The notes under the pieces are model-generated. The model saw only the letters and a list, made by a program, of their open reading frames with translations. It was not told where the DNA came from and did no database searches. From the NCBI GenBank assembly GCA_029964075.1, contig CM057137.1, positions 620,001-684,000 on the forward strand: a stretch of 64,000 bases of DNA, in the 5' to 3' direction. Positions 46,781 through 59,800 of this stretch are shown one piece after another (position 1 is the stretch's first letter; each line of letters starts with the position of its first letter). The position numbers and the translations under genes are program-made. Source of the DNA: Patiria pectinifera. Lineage: Eukaryota; Echinodermata; Asteroidea; Valvatida; Asterinidae.

Positions 46781-48489
46781 TGGATCAAGTGTCAGCCTGG
46801 TGACAACAAATTTTGATTAGAGTTCATAACAAAATCAGCGTCAATTACCCAGCACCAAATTCAGCTGGCAAAGTGAATAAGTAAATAAAAATTAGGTTTA
46901 GTTTTATATATATAAATACTGTTAAAGTGATAATTGACATGGGTACTGTACTGGTGCTAAATTGTTTCGAAGGTTATAATGCTGAATTTTTTGCCTGTGA
47001 ATTAAGTGGAAATAAAATGAAATGAATTAATGTTTTTTGTACAATATTCGGAAAAAATGTTGCAACCCGACGCCACTTTTTTCTTCATATATCGCCTCGG
47101 CAAGATTACCATGTGAAGTTCACTAATTTTCCTCTGTATTGACTAACAAGCCCCCAGATAGCAATTTCATGTCATCAAAGTCAATTTGAGCAGTGAGAAA
47201 ATACAAGCATTTTCTTAGAAAATACTTAGAATTTTTCAGTCCACTCTCATAGGGTTTGTACACAGAGTGTTGAGTGAACTTCGTATATGGAAATCTTTCC
47301 AAATTTTGTTAGGAAATACTTAGAAAATGTTCTTGACTCTCCACAGATAGACTTTGTCACAACCGCTGAATGAAGTGGTGTCAGGACAGGTTGCAAAAAA
47401 ATTTTCCCAATATTCTTTCATGGATAAATGTGAAATAAGATGTCCCAAACGTTGGTTGGTTGATAAGTTTGGTTTAACTATGGGGCATGGCAAGGAAAAC
47501 AGAAACCGAAGTTGTCAACAATCACTCAACAATCATGACAATGATCATCATTCATTGGACAAATTGCAAACCAAGGCAAGCGATTTCAATAAACTACAGA
47601 AATAATTAATAACGATAGATTAGCGTTAGCACAACCGATGAATAAATCAGATGAATAAATCAAAACTCACTTATTACGAAAACGAGCAAATAATTTCTGT
47701 CCTTTTCGCAAACCGCTGATGAAGGGGTGCAAAAGCATGACATAAAAGTACATGTGTTGCTTTTAAATAGCGCCCTCAATTGGCAGAGTTTTGGCACACT
47801 TCGAGACTGCGGAGAGATGGCGAAATCTTAACACTTTTGCTGGTAAATTGGAGAAATTTCGCTACTTATTGCCTTAAATTATCAGAAAAATACTTCATTT
47901 AATGCATTTTAAGATATCATATTCCACAACAGGTTTATTTATGATGACGTATGTTGAGCGTTATATCATTTAATTTCACTGTTAAATTGTGCTCTTCTAA
48001 TTACGATCCTTTAACATGTTTCATTTCCCACGGCATGCATACATGTACATATGGCATACGTAACTCGACACTTTAGACTAGTGCACATGATGTACATCGT
48101 CCGCAGGCCAAAAATGACAAATTCAAAGAAAACTTTGAATATTCTTATTTTCAAGAATTCTCGGCCCCAGATCCTTTTTATTTTTCAACATTTTTGCAAT
48201 GACCGACCTTCATTGAGATAATATTTGATGAAAAAAAGTGGCGTTAGGATGCAAGCAAAACTGTTTCCGTAAGGAAAATGTTTTGTTTAATATGTGATCA
48301 ACTGGTTTTTTTAAACAATGGCCCTTTTTTTTCTTACAGAAACAGCTAGACCAGGCTACATGAACTGCTTACATAATTGTATTGTTTCATCATCAACAGA
48401 AAGCTCCATCTGTGACAGTGTGAATTTATACAAACATCTTTGAAGGCACATAATCACTTGGACTGCGACAGCAGGACTTGCCAGAAATC
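46781..48489. promoter_or_regulatory. Head-to-head intergenic region, DHX36 / MOSMO-like
   Basis: The two start codons diverge 1.7 kb apart, so both promoters should lie here. No TATA box could be fixed. A pyrimidine tract and acceptor (TTTTTTTTCTTACAG, ending 48339) suggests the MOSMO-like mRNA has a 5' UTR intron, with its coding exon starting at 48340. A diverged copy of the 21620-22205 repeat lies at 47130-47310. Confidence 0.5.
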
Positions 48490-49008
48490 ATGGATTCCTT
48501 CTTGTTGGCTGCTGGGGTTCTCTACTTCCTAGCCATGGCCCTGTGTGGCATGAGCCTAGCCCTACCCCTGTGGGTGGTCTCCAACGTCCAACGCTCCGAC
48601 CTTAGCCTGGGCCTGCTGCTTCACTGCCAACAGATCTACGGCCGTGACTGGGATTGCCGCTACGCCGACGGACCGCTAGAATGGATCCTAGCGGCCATCT
48701 TGATCATCCTCGGCATCATTGTGCTGGCCGTCGGAACCCTCATGATCGTCTTCTCGGACAAGCGGCCCCGGTTTCGTCGCTACCCCAAATACATGGGCCT
48801 GACGGCGTGGACCCTCTTCTGCCTGGCTATCATGATGTTCCCCGCGGGATTTGATCTGCCGTTGATTGGGGGAAATCCTTACCTTTTGCCCAACAGCGTC
48901 AAGACTGGCATCTCCTATGGGCTGTTCTTCACTGGGATCATCTGCACATTCTTCGGGTCGGCCTTGGCACTTGGCAAGATGTATTACGATATCATTGTGC
49001 TTAGATGA
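48490..49008 (+). CDS. MOSMO-like four-transmembrane protein
   Basis: A single coding exon of 172 residues. The ATG at 48490 is the first Met; the four codons upstream lack ATG. Claudin-like topology: TM1 about 4-24; first extracellular loop with LPLW, GLLLHCQQIYGRDWDC; TM2 about 58-80; basic loop DKRPRFRRYPKY; TM3 about 98-116 ending MMFPAGF; GGNPYLLPNSV loop; TM4 about 132-155. GL-x3-CQxIxGRDxxC, MxFPxGF and GGxPYxLPN are signatures I recognise from Modulator of Smoothened (MOSMO), which lowers Smoothened at the cilium or cell surface in Hedgehog signalling. Human MOSMO is of similar length (about 167). Orthologue versus related paralogue is unresolved, so no symbol is given. Confidence 0.8.
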   Translation: MDSFLLAAGVLYFLAMALCGMSLALPLWVVSNVQRSDLSLGLLLHCQQIYGRDWDCRYADGPLEWILAAILIILGIIVLAVGTLMIVFSDKRPRFRRYPKYMGLTAWTLFCLAIMMFPAGFDLPLIGGNPYLLPNSVKTGISYGLFFTGIICTFFGSALALGKMYYDIIVLR

Positions 49009-50583
49009 ACACCTTGCTCTTTGTATTTCTCCCCGAAGCATCGCCCATTTGTGACCTGGGCCCAATTTCATGATGTTGCTAAATACAGTAATGTTAAGTG
49101 CAGACAATGTTATCTGAGCAAAACAATGCATTTTCTCATGAGATGTATACTGTTTTATGACTGGTTCTTACCTAATTTTCGCTTGGCCAATTAAAATTCT
49201 CAGCAAATTATTTTCAGGCCCAATTTTATGGTGCTGCTAAGCACACGATTTTCTGCCAACTCAGCCTCCATCTATTTTATCCGAGCCATAAAAATAGTGC
49301 TTAAGGTTACACAATTTTCTGCTAACTGTAAAGCAAATGCTGCTTACTATAGCAGAAATACTGTGCTAATGGTTAGCGCATTTCACGGGATGGCATGCAT
49401 TCATCCAGTAACTTAGGGTTCTGTGCTTACAGAGTTAATGCAGATTTTTTTTTTTTGCATCTCTGTAAGCAAAGTAAGGATAGAAAAGGGCTAAGCGCAC
49501 AACTTATACTGTTAGCAGAGCCATACAATTTGACCCTATTATTGAGGTTTTCATTACTGTAAAAAAAAAAAATTATTGGGTTGTCTAATTTTTCCTATTG
49601 TTTTTGGCCCGTTCCACTTCATAAGAAACTGGTGTAATTTTTCTGTAAATGTTCCTAAATTTGTTTGAATTATCGTCTTGGAAATCAAGAAATGTCATAG
49701 CGTTAGTTTCTGTGTGGATTCTACAGTAACCTAGCACCAGCACCCTTGTATATAGTGTAACATATGCAGAGACATTATATTGTGCATTTATCACTACATT
49801 TGTATTTTTAAGTATTTAAAATGTCAAACTGATAATGAAAAAAAAAGTGAAATTGTGTCAAAATTTGAATGCATTGTAAATTCATGTCCAGTAAGAGTTG
49901 TCTGTATCGGTGTCGGAGTATACTCAAGTAATATGTGAACTTTGTACACATAAATTAAGTCTTAGGCAATACACATGTAGTTTGTATGGTAATGTTTAGA
50001 TCACTGTGTTTATTTCATTGCTTAAAAAACCTGTTTGTTTACTAGCAGCTTGCTATGTATGAAATGATCCGGACTATAAATCATAACAATGTAACTATAG
50101 AATATGTTGAACTTTCAAGATCAATCAAACTTTCAAAATGTCAAGATCTAATCACTTTTCTTCAACTGAAAAATGGAAATTATGAGAACAATTGTCTACA
50201 GTGTACTCTGTACTAGAGTCCCTTCTTGAAACCGATGGCAAATGAAGTCTTGGTTTAACTTTGGTCGGAACAATGAAGTCAGAAATATGTTTGTGGTCAC
50301 AGTGCCAAAATGCGGCCCAGCATGCCATAACCTTCAAAGGATAGTATTTGTACATCTTTTTAAAAAAAAACTGCATGTTTATAGCATAGGAAAGGAATGA
50401 ATGTCCACTGGTAAAAACTTGTATAAAGACTGCACGAAACTATACCAGAAAATGTGAAAAGCCATGATATCATGTATACTTGTTTCAAAATTATTGTTAC
50501 AAATTACAATTTCAGGGGTTTCAACAGCGTAAACCATAAACATTGGTTTTTTTAAACACGTTTTATGTACATGTAATATCTGA

Positions 50584-50620
50584 AATAAAAAGGAACGCGT
50601 ATGATGGAATACAAAATAAA
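50584..50620 (+). terminator. Candidate polyadenylation signals for the MOSMO-like mRNA
   Basis: Two AATAAA hexamers (50584-50589 and 50615-50620) lie about 1.6 kb after the stop, in AT-rich sequence that would be a long 3' UTR. The POP1 stop is only 193 bp further on in the opposite direction, so the two genes converge. Confidence 0.45.
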
Positions 50621-50812
50621 ACCCTCATGATTGATTTAAAGGCACTGTCTGAACTCTATCATTCTGAGAAATTAATTTATAAATTTCTTCACAAACGTTA
50701 TCAAAAATAAATTTAAATAAGCAGCATATCTTTTTCAGTACTTTTGAATAACCACAAGAATCATCTGAGGAAGTCACCAAATTTCCTTGCTGTCTTCACT
50801 ACTCAATTTAAA

Positions 50813-53800
50813 TCAGGTGAGAATGTCAAAAAAAGCGAATCGATACTGGACAGCTTTTGTATCACGGACAAGGACCAGTGCTCGCTGACCTTGAGGGCGC
50901 TCTTCAAGAAGTTGCAGCAGTCCCAGCATGCAACAGTAGCCCACTGCTCGGCCACTGCCAGTGATGAATGTGTTGGCACCGTCCACGACGAAACCAATCA
51001 CACGACGGCGACAGGAGTCAAACAGTTTCACATCGGGCGCCACTTCGAATTTCAGCCCAGCCTTAACACTTTTAATCTCTCTAGGATTATCAGCCACACT
51101 TGGGCCCCTCTTACCCTTCTTGTTCTTCTTTTTAGACCTCTTTGGGAGTTTGAACTCTTTGTGGATGGGTTCCATGGGGCAGTGCATCTGGTTGGATTCA
51201 AATGACGCGATGTCTTCTTCGCTTGGGAGGCAAATCATCGCGAATGGATGTGGTACTCCACGGTTGGCCATGCTCAATTTGACACCAACAAGCATCCTGT
51301 CTGTATCTTGACCTAGGTCAGCAACAATCTTATTTATTTCCTCATGCTGGCCTGTATGGGATTCCTTACTCTCTGAATTTCGCACTTGAGGAGCTGCATG
51401 CCCATTTGAGGCCACCGTAGTGTCCATCTTGACACGAGTGATGTCACTTTCAGGAGCGATGTCTACAGGGACAATCTGATTGGTCCCCTTAGCAGATCTA
51501 GGGATCTGAGGAGGCTTCTGATTTGCTGTCAAAGTTTTGCTAACTGTTTCCAGCTTGGATCTCTCTCGAAGCACGAAGAATGCTTGGTTCTTGTCACCTT
51601 CTTCTGAGAGCATTGTTTCTTCTGCCTGAGACTCAATAACAGCATCATCCTCATCTTCTTCCATTTCTAGTTTCTTTGCATCCCTCCATTCTTCCAGAAG
51701 CTTCTTCCAAGCACACCTAAAAGGTGAGACGACTCCAAGCTTTCCATAGTTGGGCCTCTTGGCCGGTGGCCACCTCTTGAATTTCTTGGTCTGCTCTTCC
51801 TCCACCTTGTCTGCCCATGCCTCTCCTGCTGCTGTGTCCGGATAACCCTCCGGGAAGTGTGGGACCCCCTGTTGGAGGTGGCAGGAGCGGGATTCCTGGA
51901 GTCCTGCCGCTCGGCAGCCCCTCAGGACTAGTGCGATCCAGAAGTCCATCCCCCAGCCGCTCGGCAGGATGACATCCCAGCCGCTACCAAAGCCTGCTGC
52001 GCCACCTCGCTTTGCTCGACTGGATGCGGTAACCGTGCCAACATTGCTTGGCTGGATTCCAGGTTGCTGGAGGAGCAGAACCGGGATGCGAGACTCCTGA
52101 CGACCTAGACTCATCTCCTGGCCTGGAACAAGGAGCTCAGCACGCATCTTGTTAAGTTTGTGGGTGGGTATCTTGGTTGAGGTGACAGACTCACGCACTG
52201 ACTGCTCCCAGAGGGGTGACACTGGTGCTGCTCTTGGGAAGTGACGTACAACTTCAGGTGGTGGTTGATCTGAAAACAATTGAAAAAAATTATCCTTTGT
52301 TCATTTGATAAGCTACAATTCACATGGAAGGAGGTCTGTACCATTTCAAACAATACAAACACAGTGGTCATTCTAGTAAAGGTTTTTTCCTTTCCCGCTT
52401 CACTGAAAATGACAAGAAAGGAACAAGAGAAGCCATCTAAACGCGAACAAGTTTAAAATCAACCAAAAAAAAGTAAGGGTGGAGGGAAAAAAAGGTACAA
52501 ACGATTGAAGTATTGTAAAGAGGAATTACAGAACTGTGCAGAGGTATGGTGAACACACAGAGGTCAGTTAGCTTAGCAGAAAAGGTGAAATTGAGAACAC
52601 CAAGCCTGTCAAGCAAAGGCTAAGGGCTGCCATGCCAGAATGGTGCGACATACCTGTTGGTGCCAACTCATCAGAATCTGTCATTATCTTAGTTCTCTTG
52701 ATGGGCAGGAGATTGCGTGGGTCTCGTACCGTCAACGAGAGTACGCAGCGCGGGAGAAGATCAGTAACTGCTCTAACTCCACCCAGGGTCTTCCAGATGG
52801 ATGACTGCTCCTGCCAGGCTTGCAGACAATGTGGATCCTGTAATTAGAAAAAAAAAACAATGTAACATGCACACATTATCAGCCAATCACGGTATTACAG
52901 GTGCTATGTCATTACACCTGTTCATCAGCCCCCCATATCAATCATGATTAATTTACAAGTTGCCACTGCAAGGTAAATATAATGGGTCAATCAAACTTAT
53001 ATCCATCCATCCTCTTATCCTAACAGGTGTCTATTTTCTTTTCAGTGTGCAGGGAAGCAATTTGCCTTAAGAACACAACCTATATTAAAACCCTCCTTTT
53101 GTTTGATCAGTCACAGACAGTCACAAATTCAATCCCTTTCCCCTGCCATACTTTTTACACAGACTAGTCATCAACAGTCAGATCATATTTCAATAGGCAC
53201 TGTGTCTAGTCAAATTCTATCAACAGACAAAAGCAGGTGACTGGTAGTCACAGCTGGCTTATCAATCTCCTACAGTCAAATCAAAGCTATATCAGGATTT
53301 TTAACAATCACAGCCAGTCAATCCTGCTTTATGAAGGCTGGGAGCACTTAAAAAACAGTCACATTTTATTTTGACTGCTGGGCTGGCCTTGTTGAAATTG
53401 CCAGCCAGAGAGGGAGGGTTTTAAGGAAATCAATCTGTCATATCACCCAGGAGTTAGCTTGAATAATATGCATGCAGTAACCACTTGGTGCAACCTGCAG
53501 AAGGCTTGTCTTTGAGCCCTCTCTGGGATTCGAACCCAGACCCGTTGGATCAATGCATACATGTATTCAATCTTCATGTAATTAGTTACAGACATTAAAC
53601 GCTGCATGTCAGGGCACAGCTTCATTAACCAGTTAACACCAGATGACCAGATTATTTAGCTCTATCAACACATCTCAATGCTCTGCAATTTGGGCGATTC
53701 ATAATGCAGTGCACCACCAAGAGTTTGCCACCGAGGGTTCATTTTACCCAGTGCATTGTGGGAGAGAGTCGACAAATTCGCAGCACGGGACATTTGAAAT

Positions 53801-56800
53801 TGTTAGTTTTTCCGGTCGGTAGTTTCATAAGCGCGTGATTCGTGTACGTGTTTGCCCTTTTCTTTTCTTTTTATCAATATGGTGTTTTTGGTAAGGCGGC
53901 AGAACGCTATGCCCCAATCTATGACATGTTAGCTCAAGTTGTTTACCGACACTCGTTCAAATAGGCAATGTTTTGTCGACAGTAAACGTAAAAAATGGAC
54001 TCTCCGCGGCGAACTCTTGATGGTGCACTGCATTGTGTTTCGCCCGAATTATACTCACTGCATAATAATCTTCCCACCAAAGCTTGTCTTGCTGTGAGCC
54101 TGACGCCTCGCCCTGCACATCCGCCATCTTCAGGGCGTGGAGGAGCACTGGGTGTGCCAGCGGACCCTGAAGGCGAAATCTCAGAGGACTATCATCGAGC
54201 TGTCTCACAGTGACTCTGCCGTTAGCTTCTGCAATAAAGGAATGCATGTTGAAAGTGGCTTTTCACGAATTTGAGATTAGTACTTGGGCTGGACTTTTCG
54301 ATCTGCTGGGAAAGTGGGACGCAAAGTTCCTTTCTGCTTAAAAACCAGTAAAACTCCCAGACACAGGTTAGTCAGGGCCCGAGAATATCCCACATATCAG
54401 CATTGGAAAGGAGTGGAACCTACGTCACAATTTGAATATGGAAGCAAATTTCTTGAATTAGACAAGTTTAAGCACCACTGTTCCTGTTTTCAGCCTCAGT
54501 TGCTGCTGTAACCTCCTGGAGTAGCAGGGCAGCACACGATGGGTGAGCCCACAGCCACAGCTGTTGCATTGCTCCCTCCTCAAACTTCTCCCCCGGACTT
54601 GTTGATGACGCTTTATCCTCTACCCGTGTTGGACCTCCTCTCCCTACTTTGGGGGCGGAGCCTGCAGAAGTGGCTTGGGCTCTCCAGAGGAAATTGACAG
54701 GTCCAATAGCGCCTTCAGGGAAGCCATCCATGCGATAAAACATCGCTTTGCCGTGGCGCTGGCCAGTGAGAAAAGAGGCAGCAGCACAGGTCAAACCTAC
54801 CAACGAGATTTTAAATGAATTATTAAAGTGCCATAACTGCAAAAAACCACAATATTTCCAATAACGTTTTTACAAAGTTCAACCTGTGTCATCGGTTGCT
54901 TCATCGCCTACCAGGAATCTATGACACACGCACCTGTGGTGGGACTGGTGAGGTGAGACAGCGCCCTCAATGTCAATCCTTGAGGACCGACTATCTCGAT
55001 GACTCGCAGGTAGGAGACGTCTTGGAGAAGGCAGTGTTTGGCCATGGCCCTGAATGAACGGAAAAAAAAAACGTTCTTAATTGTTTGGTACCTGTAAGGC
55101 TTAGTACTTTTAAGGCTTAGTACCTATAACGTTTAGCACCTGCAAGTTGCTTTGACACTCTTGTCTGAGGGAGGCAGGGCCAGCTAAAAACCCACTGCTC
55201 AGCCACCTTGAACCACTTAGTACCTATAAGGCTAAGTACTTACAAATATTAGTACCTATAAGGCTTAGTACCTATATGGCTTACTACAAGGCTTAATACC
55301 TGCAAGGTTTAGCACCTATTAGGTTTAGTACCTATTAGGCTTAGTACCTACAAGGCTAAGTACGTTTATAACTAAGTACCTATGAGACTTAGTACCTATG
55401 AAGCTTACTACCCACAAGGCTAATTAGTACCTATAAGGCTTAGCACCTATATGGCTTACTACAAGGCTTAATACCTGCAAGGCTTAGTACCTATTAGGTT
55501 TAGTACCTACAAGAATTAGTACCTACAAGGCTTAATACCTTTACGACTAAGTACCTATGAGACTTAGTACCTATGAAGCTTTAAAGGCTAATTAGTACCT
55601 ATAAGGCTTAGTACCTGTAAGTTGCTCTGACACTCTTGTCTGAAGGATGCAGGGGCAGCTTACAGCCCCATTGCTCAACCATTTTGAACCGCTTGGCGTG
55701 CCAGACATGCGTCTCTAGCCATGCATGGCCGGCCTGTCTGCGCTGGTACTCTTGCTTCAGGTTACCAGGTCGGCGCCGGTGCCGACGCGATCGCTTCACT
55801 GGGGGTGGGTCTTCATCAGCCCCGCCTTCTTTGCCCGGTGCAGATTTCTTCTTGTACATGCATTTTTGCATCTTTAAAAAGAAATAAAACAATTTAGCTT
55901 CACTCTGTTCCTCCTGATCACAATGTATCACAGCTGTGATAAATTGTGGTGTTGAAATACATTCAAATGCCACCAACATGCTACAACATAACTTTGGTAC
56001 AACTTTGGACATCCTTGTTAATTATAAAGTTAAGTTTAGGGTTATCTGGTATGCATAGATTTTAGTGGACCAGCCAAAACGGCATATTATACTTTAGACG
56101 GCATTTTGGGGTAATAGCAGGCAACCATGTTAGATCAATCAGTCATAGGATGGGGAAGAAAATGTAGGTGGATGCCACCCTGGATTTTGACCCCAAAGGT
56201 CATTTAGAGGGTCAAAGGTCAAATATGGTAAAAAGTGTATTTCTTTTGTATTTTGGAAGATTTTGGAACTTACTATCGTAAGTATTGTTCTGAAAATATC
56301 GTTATCCTACAGTTAGGCATACCAGACACTTGTAGTTAACAGGTTAAATTAAATATTTCATCTCCATATATAACATTGTAAGAAAAAAAGGTATTATTTT
56401 CACCTAACATATAGAAATATACACACAATATATATTTATGTACTTGTTTTCTTAAATTATACCTTGCACTTCGGTCATTACTGTGATGATTCACTGTACA
56501 GATATTACAATATATAATATATTATAATATATTACGTAAGACTTGAAGAAATAGGGAATATATCTTACGTGATTGTGTACATAGGCCTATACAGTTTTAT
56601 TATTGTATTGGTTCATCAGTCTTGGCCAGCTGGGTTGCAGCAGTTACATGTACATTTAGTGGCATCACACCCACAGGCAAGGGTGCACCTCAGATTCCTT
56701 TGGAAGCATGTGCATCGGGCTGCTGTGAACTTCGATTTATTTGGCACCACAAGTAACAAGCTCTAGACAGGCAGATGGGATAGGAGGTATATGTCCAAAC

Positions 56801-59800
56801 TGCTTTAAGGCAGCCTGACTCCATCTTCCAAGCTTAAAGTATCAATAGGAGAAGATATATCGATGTGTTCCTGGTCTTCCTGGAACCAGATCTTTGCCTG
56901 GTATTTTGCACGCACAGTGTGGAGTTCCAGGGCATCTCTTCTTGGCAGCAGTGCCTCAAAGCTCTTCTTAGCCTTCCCAAAAAGTTGCAACCTGGCACGG
57001 TTAACAGCTCAGGAGTGCCATAAAGGTCACATGCAAATTGTTCGATAGGCGCAAGGTCTCCATCACGACCAATTCTCTTGACAAGTTGTGGTTGGTTCTA
57101 GAAGGTTTCCAGCACGACTTTTCCCCATGGCCAGTACATTTAAGGAGGAGGTTGTATATCACAGCCTGTCAGTGCATGAAAGCTAAGCACATTATCCCTC
57201 ACAGGTTGTGTAAGTCTCTGAGATATGGCATTAACTGGGTAGCATTTCCTCTTCTGAGCAGTCCCAGCGACCATCCATACTTCAGCTTGGGTTGAAAGGA
57301 AGTGAATCAGAAGTACAAGTGACATGACATCTGTGTCTCTGCAGACAACCAGCAGTCTCTGATATCCTTCTTTGACAGCCTCACATGCATGGAGTATTAT
57401 TCTGGTGTCGGCCTCTTCATGGTTTTCGTTGTCCTCTCTTCTTGTTAACCTTGTTTCTGTTATCAGAGAACCTGCCTCCTGTTACCAGCTCGTATTTGCA
57501 TATGTGGTAAATCTTTTCCTTTTTCCATGATGGCCTTAGACAGAAACTTAGCAAGATTGGCCTTGTTTTCATCTAATTCAATGAATTGCCTCCAAACATG
57601 TAGAAGTGGCACATGGCGTCCATCAATGAGCCTCGAAATTGGCTTTTTCTCGCCTAGTCGCTTTGAACGGGTTTTTTACCTTTATCAAGCTTTCCCCAAT
57701 GTACCGATCAAACACCACATCAACTCTCATTGTGTGCAGTCCAAAGTGATTTGCCACACTTTGTACAAACACATCAGCATAGTCGCCAAACGTCTGGCAT
57801 CCTTGAGGCTTTCAAGAGCTTGGATGAATGCATCGCCATCGACCAGACACGTCTTCTTGTCAGAATGAGGAACTTCTGGAGTGTGTTAAGTCCAGACGTC
57901 AAGATGCTGATCAGCTCTGCCTTTGGTGTCGAGTTCATTTCACCTCCAGCCTTTGCCAAAGACACAGGAATTGGGGATATTTCGTGCAGTATGGCCAGCA
58001 TTTCTTATGGCCGACCTGCAGTAACGGCATTGAGCAGTCTCTGGAGTAACTTTCTGTCAGCTTTGATAGTTTTCTGTACATTATGCTTGGTTGAAACGCT
58101 TGCTTTGTATAGGTCAGCAAAGCTATTTGAGGGATCTTTTCTAATCACGTCTTACACCCCAAAGTTTTCTCAATCAGGCGGACACCTGACAATGGTAAGA
58201 ATCGAAGGTGCAGCTATCCTCGATCTTGAGCTGTGAGTAGATCGCTCCTTGTGTCACTTGGTGCAGTGTCTCTTGTTGCCAATGATAACAGAGGGATGTC
58301 TTTAACATTGGGGTCGTCTCCCTCTTCTTCAGTCAAGGACGGAGGTGTGTATTTGAAACACATCAAATCCGATTTTGTGACAAGCTTCTTCACATCGTCC
58401 ACATCACGCTTTCTCTGGGAGTGAAGACTATACGGATGAAGGTGGGTTCTGTCTTATCATCTTCCAGGTTGAACTTAATTATGTTTATATTACGATCTTT
58501 TGCTTAAAAAAAATTGGTGTAAGTGTTTAGAAATTGCCTCAGATCACACCACAGAGTGTCTAGAATCCAAAATCTCATGTCCTGTGAAATGCGTGATCGT
58601 TAGTTCTGACCATGTGATGCAAAACCTGTTTCTGGCTTGATCATTCCGTGTTATGCCAATTATACCGTTGTGCATCTTGCAAGTTTTGTTTATCCACTCA
58701 GTTGCTTGATCCGCGGGAACCTGGTTGAAGCGCCTGTGGGATCTCTTCACAACAAAATTGCCATCGATGTACATGTACTCAGCATAAACATCTGGTACTG
58801 TCTCCTCAAGGAGTTTCATGACTGTGAGATAGACAGGTCCCCATCTTACATAGTTTGTGTGGTCGTACTGGTGAGCCATGGCAGCATTGCTGCAAAGGCT
58901 TCAAGATTAATAGTCCGGTTACCATCTCTCTCTACCCTGATGAAGTCAAGCAGGATCTCCACCGTTTCCATGTATGTTGACCACAAGGTGAAGTTTGCAT
59001 TGTTAGACTGCTTCTTGTCAAACTCTTTGATGAGCCTTGAACATTTTTACTGTTCAGAAAATTTGACAGCCGTTCCACTGCATTACACAGTTCCTCTGTT
59101 TTGCTGCCATCATTCTTTGTGAACACCTTAGCCACATTTCAGGTAAGTTTTTTTTCACTTCCACATCATGTTCGTGACCATTCTCAACCAGCCAGGACTC
59201 AAACGTTTCCCATTTGATGTGCCACAGAGCTTCATACACAAGTTGGTGCCCTCTCTCAGCACGGTAGTAGGCTTTGTCATCAAGCATAGACTCTCTGCCG
59301 TGCTGGCTGCATACACACCTGCTTTAGTCCAGAGATCATCAAGGCCAGCATTTTCCATGTGGTGACCAATGGCTTTCAAGAAGTTGAAGCAGACATGGAG
59401 TCCTCCCAAGAGAAAAAAAATACTTTCTCGAACTTGGGACTCGCCCATACGAGTTCCTTGCCCCTGCTACACAGTGGCTGGTCAGCTGTAGTGATGGTAT
59501 GCTGCTGGCCCATATGATTTGAAATGTCCATAAAGGACCCCAACTTAGATATACACATTTGGAGAAAATCACACTTTTGTGTTTCCTAATGCCATATAGT
59601 TGTGTGTTAAAATGAAAGTTTATTGATGTATTTAACAAGCTGGGGATATTTACATGATAATGAAAATAGTTTAAGTGGATAGATCTATCAGTTTAGATAA
59701 AATTTGCTACATAATAAAAAAATGTGAAATTTGACCTCATTTGACCTCACTTGACCTTAAAAATGACCTTGCAATCCAAAATTGACGATGGCATCCACCC

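Noticed and set aside
48688..49131. 147-codon minus-strand open frame
   Set aside because: It is the antisense shadow of the MOSMO-like coding exon.
50813..52279. Intronless 488-codon gene on its own
   Set aside because: Its start region reads through an intron. The sequence is the last exon of POP1, joined in phase to the exon at 52654-52837.
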